Shown here: piece by piece, positions 4,094-9,189 of the stretch | Numbering within the stretch: position 1 is the stretch's first letter | How the letters are laid out: every line of letters begins with the position of its first letter | Assembly (NCBI GenBank): GCA_030018855.1 | Contig: JASEHG010000069.1 | Span: 1-9,194 of the forward strand | Direction: 5' to 3' | Length of the DNA stretch: 9,194 nt | Origin: Candidatus Brocadiaceae bacterium | GTDB lineage: Bacteria; Planctomycetota; Brocadiia; Brocadiales; Bathyanammoxibiaceae | Program-made: the position numbers and the translations under genes | Notes under the pieces: generated by a model | The model's database searches: none | Seen by the model: only the letters and a program-made list of their open reading frames with translations | Told to the model about the DNA's origin: nothing

Positions 4094-5428
4094 ATGAGAA
4101 GATTTGCGCCTCAGGTCGTTTTCTGCTTACTGTCTACTGCCTACTGCCTGTTGCCTACTGCCTATTGCCACGGGCAGGATACAAAAACCCTCCCAAAATG
4201 GACCTGCATAGTATACCTTGCCGGAGATAACTTCCTGGACTGGTTTACACAGCAGAACCTGGAAGAGCTTAAAGAGGCAGGTAGGGGCGTATTGTCCGCC
4301 ACGGCGGATCTGCCTAAGGCACGACAATACGCCCCTACGTACGACGTCCGCACGGTAGTCCTGGCAGATAAGATGGATAAGGGAGGACACCTCTACGAGG
4401 TCAGAAACGGTTACCTGCTGGAACTACCTGTAGAGGACATAAACCCCTCCTGGAAGAATAAGGAACTGAATACCGGCGACCCGCAGACCCTAATCACCTT
4501 TGCCGCGTGGGCCGTGGAAAACCTGCCTGCCCAGAATTACCTCCTGCTCCTCGGCGGGTACGGCGAGGGATGGATGGGTATGCTCCATGACTTAAATGAC
4601 GGATCCGCCTCAGGCGGAGTGGACGTCTTGAGCCTCCCGGAACTGGAAGAGGCCCTCGGCAGTATTGTCAGGGCAATAAAAAGGGTTAATGGTAAGGACA
4701 GGATTGATATTTTGGGGCTGGACGCCTGCTATATGGCCATGGTGGAGGTATTGTTTTCCATCAAGGACTATGCCCATTACGTCATAGCCTCCGAGAACGA
4801 GGAGGCCCTGGACGGTTGGCCCTACGGAGACGTCCTCAGGGCCTTCTTAGAGGACCCCTCCAAGCCCGCACCCCAGATTGCCTCCCGCATAGCCGACGCC
4901 TACGTAGACACTACCTCCTACCTCCCCACCAAGCTGGACAATATACTGACCGTGGCCGTGATAGACCTGACGGCCCTTACGGAAATAATGCCACCCCTGG
5001 GGGAGTTGGCCCTAACTCTGAAGTCCGCCTTCGGCGGATCGCCCCAGGCCGTGAAGAGGTTTAAAGAAGTGGATACACTTACCGATTCCTTTACCGTCAG
5101 TGCCCACATCGCCGGTCGCTACATCCCCTACAGTATGCACTATGACCTGGGTAGTTTTTTGAATGCCCTGAGACTAAAGTTCAGAGATAACCAAGCCGTA
5201 AGCAAGAAGGCTATAGAACTACAAAAAGCACTAAAAAAGGTTGTAATAAGGGAAAGGCATCAAGACCTGACAGAGAGGAAACTCCACCTCGGTGGACTGA
5301 CCCTCTTCTCAATGGGGGCAGAACTGGAGGGTTACAAGGAACTCCCCTTTGCCAGAAATAACCCATGGTATGCCTTCGTGGAGGAGAGGGTGTCCACCCT
5401 GGGTGGATTGGAGAAGACTGCTAAGTAA
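4094..5428 (+). CDS. Exported clostripain-like (peptidase C11) protein, catalytic His replaced
   Basis: The N-terminus MRRFAPQVVF followed by CLLSTAYCLLPTAYCHGQ is a signal peptide whose hydrophobic core comes from six 7-bp repeats; export to the envelope is inferred. The C11 fold follows: WTCIVYLAGDNFLD near 36, the nucleophile region LGLDACYMAMVEVL with C212, and SENEEALDGWPYG at 233-245. The family's catalytic His normally sits in an HGxGW motif. Here the matching segment reads GGYGEGWMG, with Tyr at 156, so the Cys-His dyad looks broken. It may be inactive, or act as a binding protein. A 58-bp palindromic element (4281-4338) is read through in frame as residues 63-82, inside a region that otherwise passes from NLEELKEA straight to YDVRTVVLAD. 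Two 15-bp dyads also lie in the gene. Like the adjacent M16 protein, it is a protease-family protein with degraded catalytic residues. Confidence 0.85.
   Translation: MRRFAPQVVFCLLSTAYCLLPTAYCHGQDTKTLPKWTCIVYLAGDNFLDWFTQQNLEELKEAGRGVLSATADLPKARQYAPTYDVRTVVLADKMDKGGHLYEVRNGYLLELPVEDINPSWKNKELNTGDPQTLITFAAWAVENLPAQNYLLLLGGYGEGWMGMLHDLNDGSASGGVDVLSLPELEEALGSIVRAIKRVNGKDRIDILGLDACYMAMVEVLFSIKDYAHYVIASENEEALDGWPYGDVLRAFLEDPSKPAPQIASRIADAYVDTTSYLPTKLDNILTVAVIDLTALTEIMPPLGELALTLKSAFGGSPQAVKRFKEVDTLTDSFTVSAHIAGRYIPYSMHYDLGSFLNALRLKFRDNQAVSKKAIELQKALKKVVIRERHQDLTERKLHLGGLTLFSMGAELEGYKELPFARNNPWYAFVEERVSTLGGLEKTAK
4127..4168. repeat. CTACTGC 7-bp tandem repeat encoding the C11 signal-peptide core
   Basis: Six contiguous heptads: TTACTGT, CTACTGC, CTACTGC, CTGTTGC, CTACTGC and CTATTGC. 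They encode residues 12-25, LLSTAYCLLPTAYC. The same repeat class encodes the signal-peptide core of the M16 gene (2019-2053). Confidence 0.85.
4281..4338. repeat. 58-bp palindromic element inserted in frame in the C11 gene
   Basis: The outer arms GTAGGGGCGTATTGTC (4281-4296) and GACAATACGCCCCTAC (4323-4338) are perfect inverted copies. Inside are two small dyads, TCCGCC-AC-GGCGGA (4295-4308) and TGCC-TAA-GGCA (4311-4321). The frame stays open across it. The outer arms match the palindrome at 8959-8986, and the inner TCTGCCTNNGGCA part recurs near 1989 and 9028. Confidence 0.8.
4604..4618. repeat. 15-bp dyad TCCGCCT-C-AGGCGGA in frame in the C11 gene
   Basis: A perfect dyad with a one-base centre. 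Fifteen bases equal five codons, read here as Ser-Ala-Ser-Gly-Gly in the loop NDGSASGGVDV. Confidence 0.65.
5024..5038. repeat. 15-bp dyad TCCGCC-TTC-GGCGGA in frame in the C11 gene
   Basis: A second copy of the GC dyad with a three-base centre, encoding Ser-Ala-Phe-Gly-Gly between two helical segments (LALTLK and PQAVKRFKEV). Confidence 0.6.
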
Positions 5429-5460
5429 AAAACGTATCTCCCCTCTAGAAAGTTGAAAAT

Positions 5461-5541
5461 CCGCCCTGCCTGACAGATGGCAGGCGGGCATATCTTTGGC
5501 GGGAGGGGATTAAGGGGTGTGTATGTTACGCCTCAGGCGGA
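5461..5541. repeat. GC-rich hairpin and dyad in the convergent intergenic region
   Basis: CCGCC(C)TGCC (5461-5470) pairs with GGCAGGCGG (5479-5487), with one bulge and an eight-base loop. A CGCCT-C-AGGCG dyad of the repeat family lies at 5529-5539. This region separates the convergent C11 and hicA genes. Neither hairpin is followed by a clear T tract on either strand, so terminator function is unproven. Confidence 0.5.
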
Positions 5542-5599
5542 GAGGGTGGAAAATTAGAGGTATCCACGTGTGTCTGGACACGCTCTATTGTAGCTTAAT

Positions 5600-5821
5600 T
5601 TATTTAAAAAATTCTTCTTCCCTCAATCCTGACTGCCGAACCATGCTCCTGAAGGTCTTAATATCAAAGTCTTTTTTATTTGCCAAAACAGTCACTCGTC
5701 TCTTCTTTCCCTCCACGATACCCTTGAACTGTTGATGACTTCCCTTCTGTGAGACGAGTTGAAATCCATTTCTTCTAAGGACTCTCTCAACGTCTTTGCT
5801 GGAGGGATTTACCCTGGGCAT
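5600..5821 (-). CDS. hicA: HicA-type mRNA interferase toxin
   Basis: A 73-residue basic protein with the whole HicA (YcfA-like) pattern: SSKDVERVLRRNGFQLV, then the catalytic segment QKGSHQQF with H29, and the C-terminal VTVLANKKDFDIKTFRSM and GLREEEFF typical of the family. HicA toxins have a double-stranded-RNA-binding-like fold and cut mRNA, using the conserved His. The ATG at 5821-5819 lies inside the 3' end of the upstream hicB gene (35-base overlap), so translation is probably coupled and antitoxin is made first. No strong ribosome-binding site is visible. The DF-D-K segment replaces the more usual PxH motif, within family variation. Confidence 0.87.
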   Translation of the reverse strand: MPRVNPSSKDVERVLRRNGFQLVSQKGSHQQFKGIVEGKKRRVTVLANKKDFDIKTFRSMVRQSGLREEEFFK

Positions 5822-6110
5822 AGACTACGTCTCTATATTCATAGAATTCCGAAGGCTTGCAGGATTGTAAAAGTTCCTTGAATCTCTGGAGGTATCCTAC
5901 TATGACCTCCTCGGGTACAGGCCGGGGAATGAACTCCTCTTCCTCTCCTTCCTCAATAACCGATTCAATGTAACCTTCAACTGCCTCCCTCAAATTATTC
6001 TTTGCCTCTTCTAGAGAGTCCCCTTCCGTGGCTATGTCCAACTCCAGACAAATAGCGGTATACCTGTCTTCTTCTTTCTGGATAATCCCATGAAAAACAA
6101 ATTCACTCAT
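5787..6110 (-). CDS. hicB: HicB-type antitoxin
   Basis: A 107-residue acidic protein. Residues 1-47 match the HicB fold: FVFHGIIQKEEDRYTAICLE, LDIATEGDSLEEAKNNLREA and VEGYI. This is the partly degraded RNase-H-like domain that neutralises HicA by direct binding. An acidic stretch EEGEEEEFIPRP follows. The C-terminal part lacks an obvious helix-turn-helix or ribbon-helix-helix, so its role as a DNA-binding autoregulator is unclear. I chose the ATG at 6110 because AGAGG lies eight bases upstream and the conserved domain starts there; a TTG at 6128 would add MIEDGK. The order hicB then hicA is the reverse of the classic E. coli order but is common elsewhere. Confidence 0.85.
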   Translation of the reverse strand: MSEFVFHGIIQKEEDRYTAICLELDIATEGDSLEEAKNNLREAVEGYIESVIEEGEEEEFIPRPVPEEVIVGYLQRFKELLQSCKPSEFYEYRDVVYAQGKSLQQRR

Positions 6111-6158
6111 TTTGCCATCCTCTATCAAGCAAAGTGTATCGTCTAATAACTATAACGT

Positions 6159-6188
6159 GATATAATCCGAAATTCCAACTCCTGTCAA
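6159..6188 (-). promoter_or_regulatory. Candidate sigma-70-type promoter for hicBA
   Basis: On the minus strand a perfect TTGACA (6188-6183) is followed after 18 bases by TATATC (6164-6159). The hicB ATG is about 50 bases downstream. Direct TTATA repeats overlap the -10 region and could be an operator, but this is unproven. Confidence 0.45.
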
Positions 6189-6199
6189 TACCTTAGCAG

Positions 6200-6221
6200 G
6201 TAGGGTGCGTCCAGACGTACC
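6200..6221. repeat. GTAGGG-family imperfect palindrome
   Basis: GGTGCGTC (6204-6211) and GACGTACC (6214-6221) pair at seven of eight positions around CA, preceded by GTAG. It resembles the GTAGGG-starting palindromes at 8062, 8959 and 9161, and abuts the decayed pheT copy. Confidence 0.4.
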
Positions 6222-6234
6222 TTGACTGTGGCTG

Positions 6235-6345
6235 CCTTACAACAGCTTTTAGCCTTTTAGCCAACCCATCAATTATAACCCCCCTTGTCCCATCGGCACC
6301 CTCTTTCCTTAACGTGCGGTCGGGGGAACGGAGCAAAAAAACTCC
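6235..6345 (-). pseudogene. Decayed second copy of the pheT 3' end (FDX-ACB domain fragment)
   Basis: Read on the minus strand, this segment gives VGVFLLRSPDRTLRKEGAD, then GTRGVIIDGLAKRLKAVVR. The last 30 residues align without gaps to the C-terminus of the intact PheT (PDRTLTGEEVDRAREVI, ISELTRRLGATVR), with 17 identities. At DNA level, 6271-6326 matches 6941-6996 at 41 of 56 positions, also without gaps. The open frame runs on past the PheT end to a TAA at 6193. Upstream it stops at a TGA just beyond 6360. It has no start signal and covers only part of the anticodon-binding domain, so it should not be functional. It is the main content of the 6129-6390 gap. Confidence 0.75.
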
Positions 6346-6390
6346 GACCCTTTTGTTAATTCAAGCCAACCTATAATTGTTCTAGCCACT

Positions 6391-6609
6391 TTAGACCGTA
6401 GACCTTTCCTTTACTATTGATAAATCAATCAGGTCAAGGGGGTTCTTTGTTGTCCTCTTCCCTGCATCAAGTATCTCAATTGCAACAATCCTCCCATCCT
6501 TAGAATAATCAATTATTACACCATCAAGTTCAACTGAGTCGGCGATAGCCTCGTCGGCTACAAATTCTATATTTAAGAGGTCATGTCCTGGGTCATATTC
6601 TATCTTCAT
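6391..6609 (-). CDS. DUF2283 family protein, probable antitoxin
   Basis: The 72 residues start MKIEYDPGHDLLNIEF and carry GVIIDYSKDGRIVAIEILDA, the two hallmark stretches of DUF2283. This small all-beta family is often encoded beside DUF4258 proteins and is predicted to be the antitoxin. Its ATG follows the stop of the DUF4258 gene directly (TAGATG), and GGAAGGAGG inside the end of that gene lies 8 bases upstream. The pair is therefore one operon with coupled translation. The C-terminal tail (TTKNPLDLIDLSIVKERSTV) is longer than the conserved core and could contact the toxin. Confidence 0.82.
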   Translation of the reverse strand: MKIEYDPGHDLLNIEFVADEAIADSVELDGVIIDYSKDGRIVAIEILDAGKRTTKNPLDLIDLSIVKERSTV

Positions 6610-6873
6610 CTATTTTTCCTCCTTCCAGTAACGACCTACCTGCGAAGTAAGATATGTCGTTACTATAATATACTTCTCTTCTGTATCTTCATAGACAATT
6701 CTTAGAAGATATTCTTTAGCACTTATAAGAAACTTCTTTTGTGCAATCTTTCGTCCTCCGTATCCAGCTACTACCTGCGAGGGATTCAAAAGCGTGTCTT
6801 CTATCCACTCTTTACTGATTCCTCTTCTTTTTAACTTCCTCTCTGCTATGGGAATGATTTCAACTCTTTTCAC
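6610..6873 (-). CDS. DUF4258 family protein, probable toxin
   Basis: An 87-residue basic protein. It has the DUF4258 layout: an N-terminal helix with KLKRRGISKEWIEDTLLNP, a central hairpin (GRKIAQKKFLIS), and the C-terminal strand with YIIVTTYLTSQVGRYW. The family is considered related to RelE/ParE-like toxins, but its target here is not known. The start is GTG at 6873-6871, with AAGGG nine bases upstream (6887-6883). The usual family His near the N-terminus is not obvious; AERKLKRRGI stands in its place. It begins only 28 bases after the pheT stop and may be transcribed from the pheT promoter. Toxin before antitoxin is the usual order for this pair. Confidence 0.75.
   Translation of the reverse strand: MKRVEIIPIAERKLKRRGISKEWIEDTLLNPSQVVAGYGGRKIAQKKFLISAKEYLLRIVYEDTEEKYIIVTTYLTSQVGRYWKEEK
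6618..6626 (-). promoter_or_regulatory. Ribosome-binding site of the DUF2283 gene inside the DUF4258 gene
   Basis: GGAAGGAGG on the minus strand lies 8 bases before the ATG at 6609. It encodes part of the toxin's last residues (KEEK), so antitoxin translation can restart as toxin translation ends. Confidence 0.75.
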
Positions 6874-6901
6874 TAAGTAGTACCCTTAAGGATGCACGTT
6901 A

Positions 6902-8953
6902 TTACCTAACCGTAGCCCCAAGCCTCCTGGTCAACTCGCTAATTATAACCTCTCGTGCCCTATCTACCTCCTCTCCCGTCAGTGTGCGGTCGGGGGCGCG
7001 GAAGTGGATTCTGAAGGCAACGCTCTTTTTACCTGGAGGAACCTGCTTACCACGATAGAGGTCAAAAAATTCTACCTTCTCCAGAAATTTTGCCCCTGCC
7101 CCCCTTACACAGGACTCTATCTCTGCCCAGGTTACGCCCTCGTCCACCACGATGGCAATGTCCCTGTCAATTGGGGGGTAGAGGGGGAGCCTCTGAAAGG
7201 TGCTGGTCATATCTGCCTTCTCAACCAATAGGTCAAAATCTATCTCCGCAAGGCAGGGCGTACTCCGCAGGTCGTAAGTCTTTACTATCTCCTTGCTTAC
7301 TTCCCCCAGGATAGCCAGGGGTTCTCCCCCTAAGCTTGCCTTACAAGACTTTTCCCTGGTGAAGAATGGATTGGCCAGGCCCTCCCAACAGATATCCCCC
7401 TTTGCACCCAGGGCCGATAGCAGGCCCTCCAGGAGGCCCCTCAGGGCGTAGAATGGGTCTTTGGCATACCCCTCAACTACAGTCAAGTCCTCCTCATAAA
7501 GGAGCCCAAGACACGTCTTTTCCACAGGGAGTTTCTGTTCCTCTTCGGGGAGATAGACCTTTGAGAGTTCATAGAGTCTCACCCTGGGTGTGCCGTAGTC
7601 TTGATTGTGTCTCTTGGCCCGGAGGAGGTTACCCAGGAGTGTCTGTCTCAGACAATCCTCTCCTGCCCGTATTGGGTTCCTTATACGGAGGGGCCTCCCC
7701 CCAGTAAGCAACCCTGCCCTACTGGTCTCACTGTCCTCTACTATGCTATAAGTAACTGCCTCAAAGAACCCCCATCCGGCCAGTAATCCCCTGACCCGTT
7801 CCTCTACCCGCTCCTGTTTACCTATGGGGCTGACGTGTATGGGGAGAGCCGTATTGGTGGGGATATTGTTATAGCCATAAACCCTGGCAACCTCCTCAAT
7901 GAGGTCTATCTCCTGTGTAACGTCCCCACGGAAGCTAGGCACATTGACCTCTAGGACACCCCTCTTCCCGCCCTTTATTTCAAAACCCAACCGGCAGAGG
8001 GTATTACTGACCACCCCCTCCTCCAGGTTGGTGCCGAGGATGGCGTTCAGCCTGGCCAGCCGTAGGGGCACGTTGCAACGTGCCCCTACCTTTATTCTTA
8101 CATCTACAGTATCCTTAGCCGCCTCTCCACCGGCCAGCTCAAGGATAAGGGCAGTTGCCCGCCGGGATGCAAGCTCCACCCCCTCTATGTCCACACCCCT
8201 CTCAAAGCGGTAACTGGACTCTGTCTTCAGGCCGAACCGCCTCGCCATCCTCCTTACGGTAGCAGGCCTGAACCTGGCCGACTCCAGGAGGATATTGCAC
8301 GTTCCCTCGTCTACCTCCGTATCTCTCCCGCCCATCACCCCGGCCAGGGCCACGGGCCTTGCGGCGTCGGCAATCACGAGTACCTCGGGGTTGAGGTCTA
8401 GTTTGGCACCGTCTATGGTCACCAGCCTCTCCCCCGACAGGGCCCGCCTTACTACGATTTCTTTACTATCAAGTCTGTCCAGGTCAAAGGCATGGAGGGG
8501 TTGGCTCCACTCCATAAGGACGTAGTTGGTAACGTCCACCACGTTGTTAATCGGTCTCAGGCCGACTGCCTCAAGCCTCTGCTGGAGCCAGGCGGGGGAG
8601 GGTCCAACCTTTATCCCACGAATCACCCTCGCCGTGTATCTAGGGCAGAGCTCCGGCTCCTCTACCGTTACCTTTACCTCTACGGCCTTTTTCCCCGTAT
8701 TGTACCTCACGGGGGGGAACTTCAGGGGCTTCCTGGTGAGGGCCGCCACCTCGCGGGCAATCCCGATTACCCCCAGACAGTCAGGGCGGTTGGAGGTAAC
8801 CTCTATCTCAATAACATGGTCCCCATTCCGCCCCAGGCGGATTGCCCTCATACCTGCCACCACGAAGCCGGCGCCGGTTAGTACCTCTGCCAGCCCCTCC
8901 GGCGGAAGCCCGAAGTCACAGTATTCCTTTAACCAGTTGTACGTTATTTTCAT
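6902..8953 (-). CDS. pheT: Phenylalanine--tRNA ligase beta subunit, short form
   Basis: PheT with PheS forms the (alpha-beta)2 enzyme that charges tRNA-Phe. The order seen is: B1 N-terminus (MKITYNWLKEYCDFGLPPE), SNRPDCLGVIGIAREVAAL (54-72), the B3/B4 editing domain with GLRPINNVVDVTNYVLMEW and QPLHAFD (131-156), GLKTESSYRFERG (241-253), the B5 domain with PSFRGDVTQEIDLIEEVARVYGYNNIP (339-365), a catalytic-like core, and the FDX-ACB anticodon domain (about 590-683, PIDRDIAIVV to RRLGATVR). At 683 residues it is about 110 shorter than the E. coli type. The EMAP/OB tRNA-binding insert after B1 is absent: residues 31-50 pass straight to SNRPD. A 28-bp perfect palindrome encodes residues 289-298, and another lies five bases before the ATG, where a ribosome-binding site would be expected and none is seen. 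pheS is not in the window. Confidence 0.97.
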   Translation of the reverse strand: MKITYNWLKEYCDFGLPPEGLAEVLTGAGFVVAGMRAIRLGRNGDHVIEIEVTSNRPDCLGVIGIAREVAALTRKPLKFPPVRYNTGKKAVEVKVTVEEPELCPRYTARVIRGIKVGPSPAWLQQRLEAVGLRPINNVVDVTNYVLMEWSQPLHAFDLDRLDSKEIVVRRALSGERLVTIDGAKLDLNPEVLVIADAARPVALAGVMGGRDTEVDEGTCNILLESARFRPATVRRMARRFGLKTESSYRFERGVDIEGVELASRRATALILELAGGEAAKDTVDVRIKVGARCNVPLRLARLNAILGTNLEEGVVSNTLCRLGFEIKGGKRGVLEVNVPSFRGDVTQEIDLIEEVARVYGYNNIPTNTALPIHVSPIGKQERVEERVRGLLAGWGFFEAVTYSIVEDSETSRAGLLTGGRPLRIRNPIRAGEDCLRQTLLGNLLRAKRHNQDYGTPRVRLYELSKVYLPEEEQKLPVEKTCLGLLYEEDLTVVEGYAKDPFYALRGLLEGLLSALGAKGDICWEGLANPFFTREKSCKASLGGEPLAILGEVSKEIVKTYDLRSTPCLAEIDFDLLVEKADMTSTFQRLPLYPPIDRDIAIVVDEGVTWAEIESCVRGAGAKFLEKVEFFDLYRGKQVPPGKKSVAFRIHFRAPDRTLTGEEVDRAREVIISELTRRLGATVR
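8062..8089. repeat. 28-bp perfect palindrome inside pheT
   Basis: It starts GTAGGGGCACGTTG and continues as its own reverse complement. It is read in frame as VGARCNVPLR at the entry to the B5 domain. It belongs to the same family as 8959-8986, differing only in the inner bases. Confidence 0.8.
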
Positions 8954-8958
8954 GTGTC

Positions 8959-8986
8959 GTAGGGGCGTATTGCAATACGCCCCTAC
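8959..8986. repeat. 28-bp perfect palindrome just upstream of pheT
   Basis: It starts GTAGGGGCGTATTG and continues as its own reverse complement. It ends five bases before the pheT ATG and occupies the usual ribosome-binding region, so in RNA it would fold into a hairpin next to the start codon. Confidence 0.8.
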
Positions 8987-8995
8987 TTTAGTCTG

Positions 8996-9081
8996 TAGCC
9001 GCAGGTCGTGTCACGCCGTAGGCGGATCTGCCTTCGGCATGACCTGAGGCAGATTCGTCCGCCTGAGGCGGATAGCCTGCG
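8996..9081. repeat. Composite nested-dyad repeat upstream of pheT
   Basis: It is bounded by CGCAGG (9000-9005) and CCTGCG (9076-9081). Inside, AGGTCGTG (9003-9010) pairs with CATGACCT (9038-9045), and TCCGCCT-G-AGGCGGA lies at 9058-9072. Parts recur in the M16 gene 5' end (1962-2014, inverted) and in the C11 element (4309-4325). This and the neighbouring hairpins fill the region upstream of pheT, and no gene is seen there. Confidence 0.65.
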
Positions 9082-9126
9082 CTGTTTCTAGAATTGCGAC
9101 AGGAACCTCACGTCGTTCTCAGTAGC

Positions 9127-9144
9127 CGCAGGCTTTAGCCTGCG
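9127..9144. repeat. CGCAGGCT-TT-AGCCTGCG hairpin
   Basis: A perfect 8-bp stem with a TT loop. It is related to the boundary sequences of the composite repeat at 8996-9081 and to CGCAGGCT at 1962-1969. Confidence 0.65.
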
Positions 9145-9160
9145 TTATTTCTCAAAGAAT

Positions 9161-9189
9161 GTAGGGACAGACCTTTAGGTCTGTCCTTT
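9161..9189. repeat. GTAGGG-family hairpin with 10-bp stem
   Basis: GGACAGACCT (9165-9174) and AGGTCTGTCC (9177-9186) pair perfectly around TT, preceded by GTAG and followed by TTT. The short T run makes it a weak terminator candidate on the plus strand, but it fits the repeat family better. A half copy (GTAGGGACAG) ends the small ORF near 925-934 on the minus strand. Confidence 0.6.

Noticed and set aside
4816..5064. Plus-strand open frame of 82 codons inside the C11 gene
   Set aside because: It lies wholly in another frame of a gene with clear family motifs, and its Arg/Pro/Leu-rich peptide is typical of a shadow frame.
5568..5583. GTGTC-TG-GACAC hairpin as the hicBA terminator
   Set aside because: The stem is short and no T run follows on the minus strand, so I could not support it.
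5517..5735. Plus-strand 72-codon open frame opposite hicA
   Set aside because: It begins in repeat DNA and overlaps hicA antisense. The hicA frame carries the conserved GSHxxF motif, so this one is a shadow.
6329..6346. CGGAG/CTCCG stem with a run of A/T as a terminator of the DUF4258/DUF2283 operon
   Set aside because: The T run on the minus strand is in the loop, not after the stem, and the stem is only 5 bp. The region is better explained as decayed pheT sequence.
7366..8881. Several long plus-strand open frames opposite pheT
   Set aside because: They are antisense shadows of the high-GC pheT codons; none has a family motif or ribosome-binding site.
9165..9189. Intrinsic terminator at the right edge
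   Set aside because: The stem is strong but the loop is only TT and the following T run is three bases. Similar GTAGGG-led palindromes occur inside genes, so a repeat is the simpler reading.
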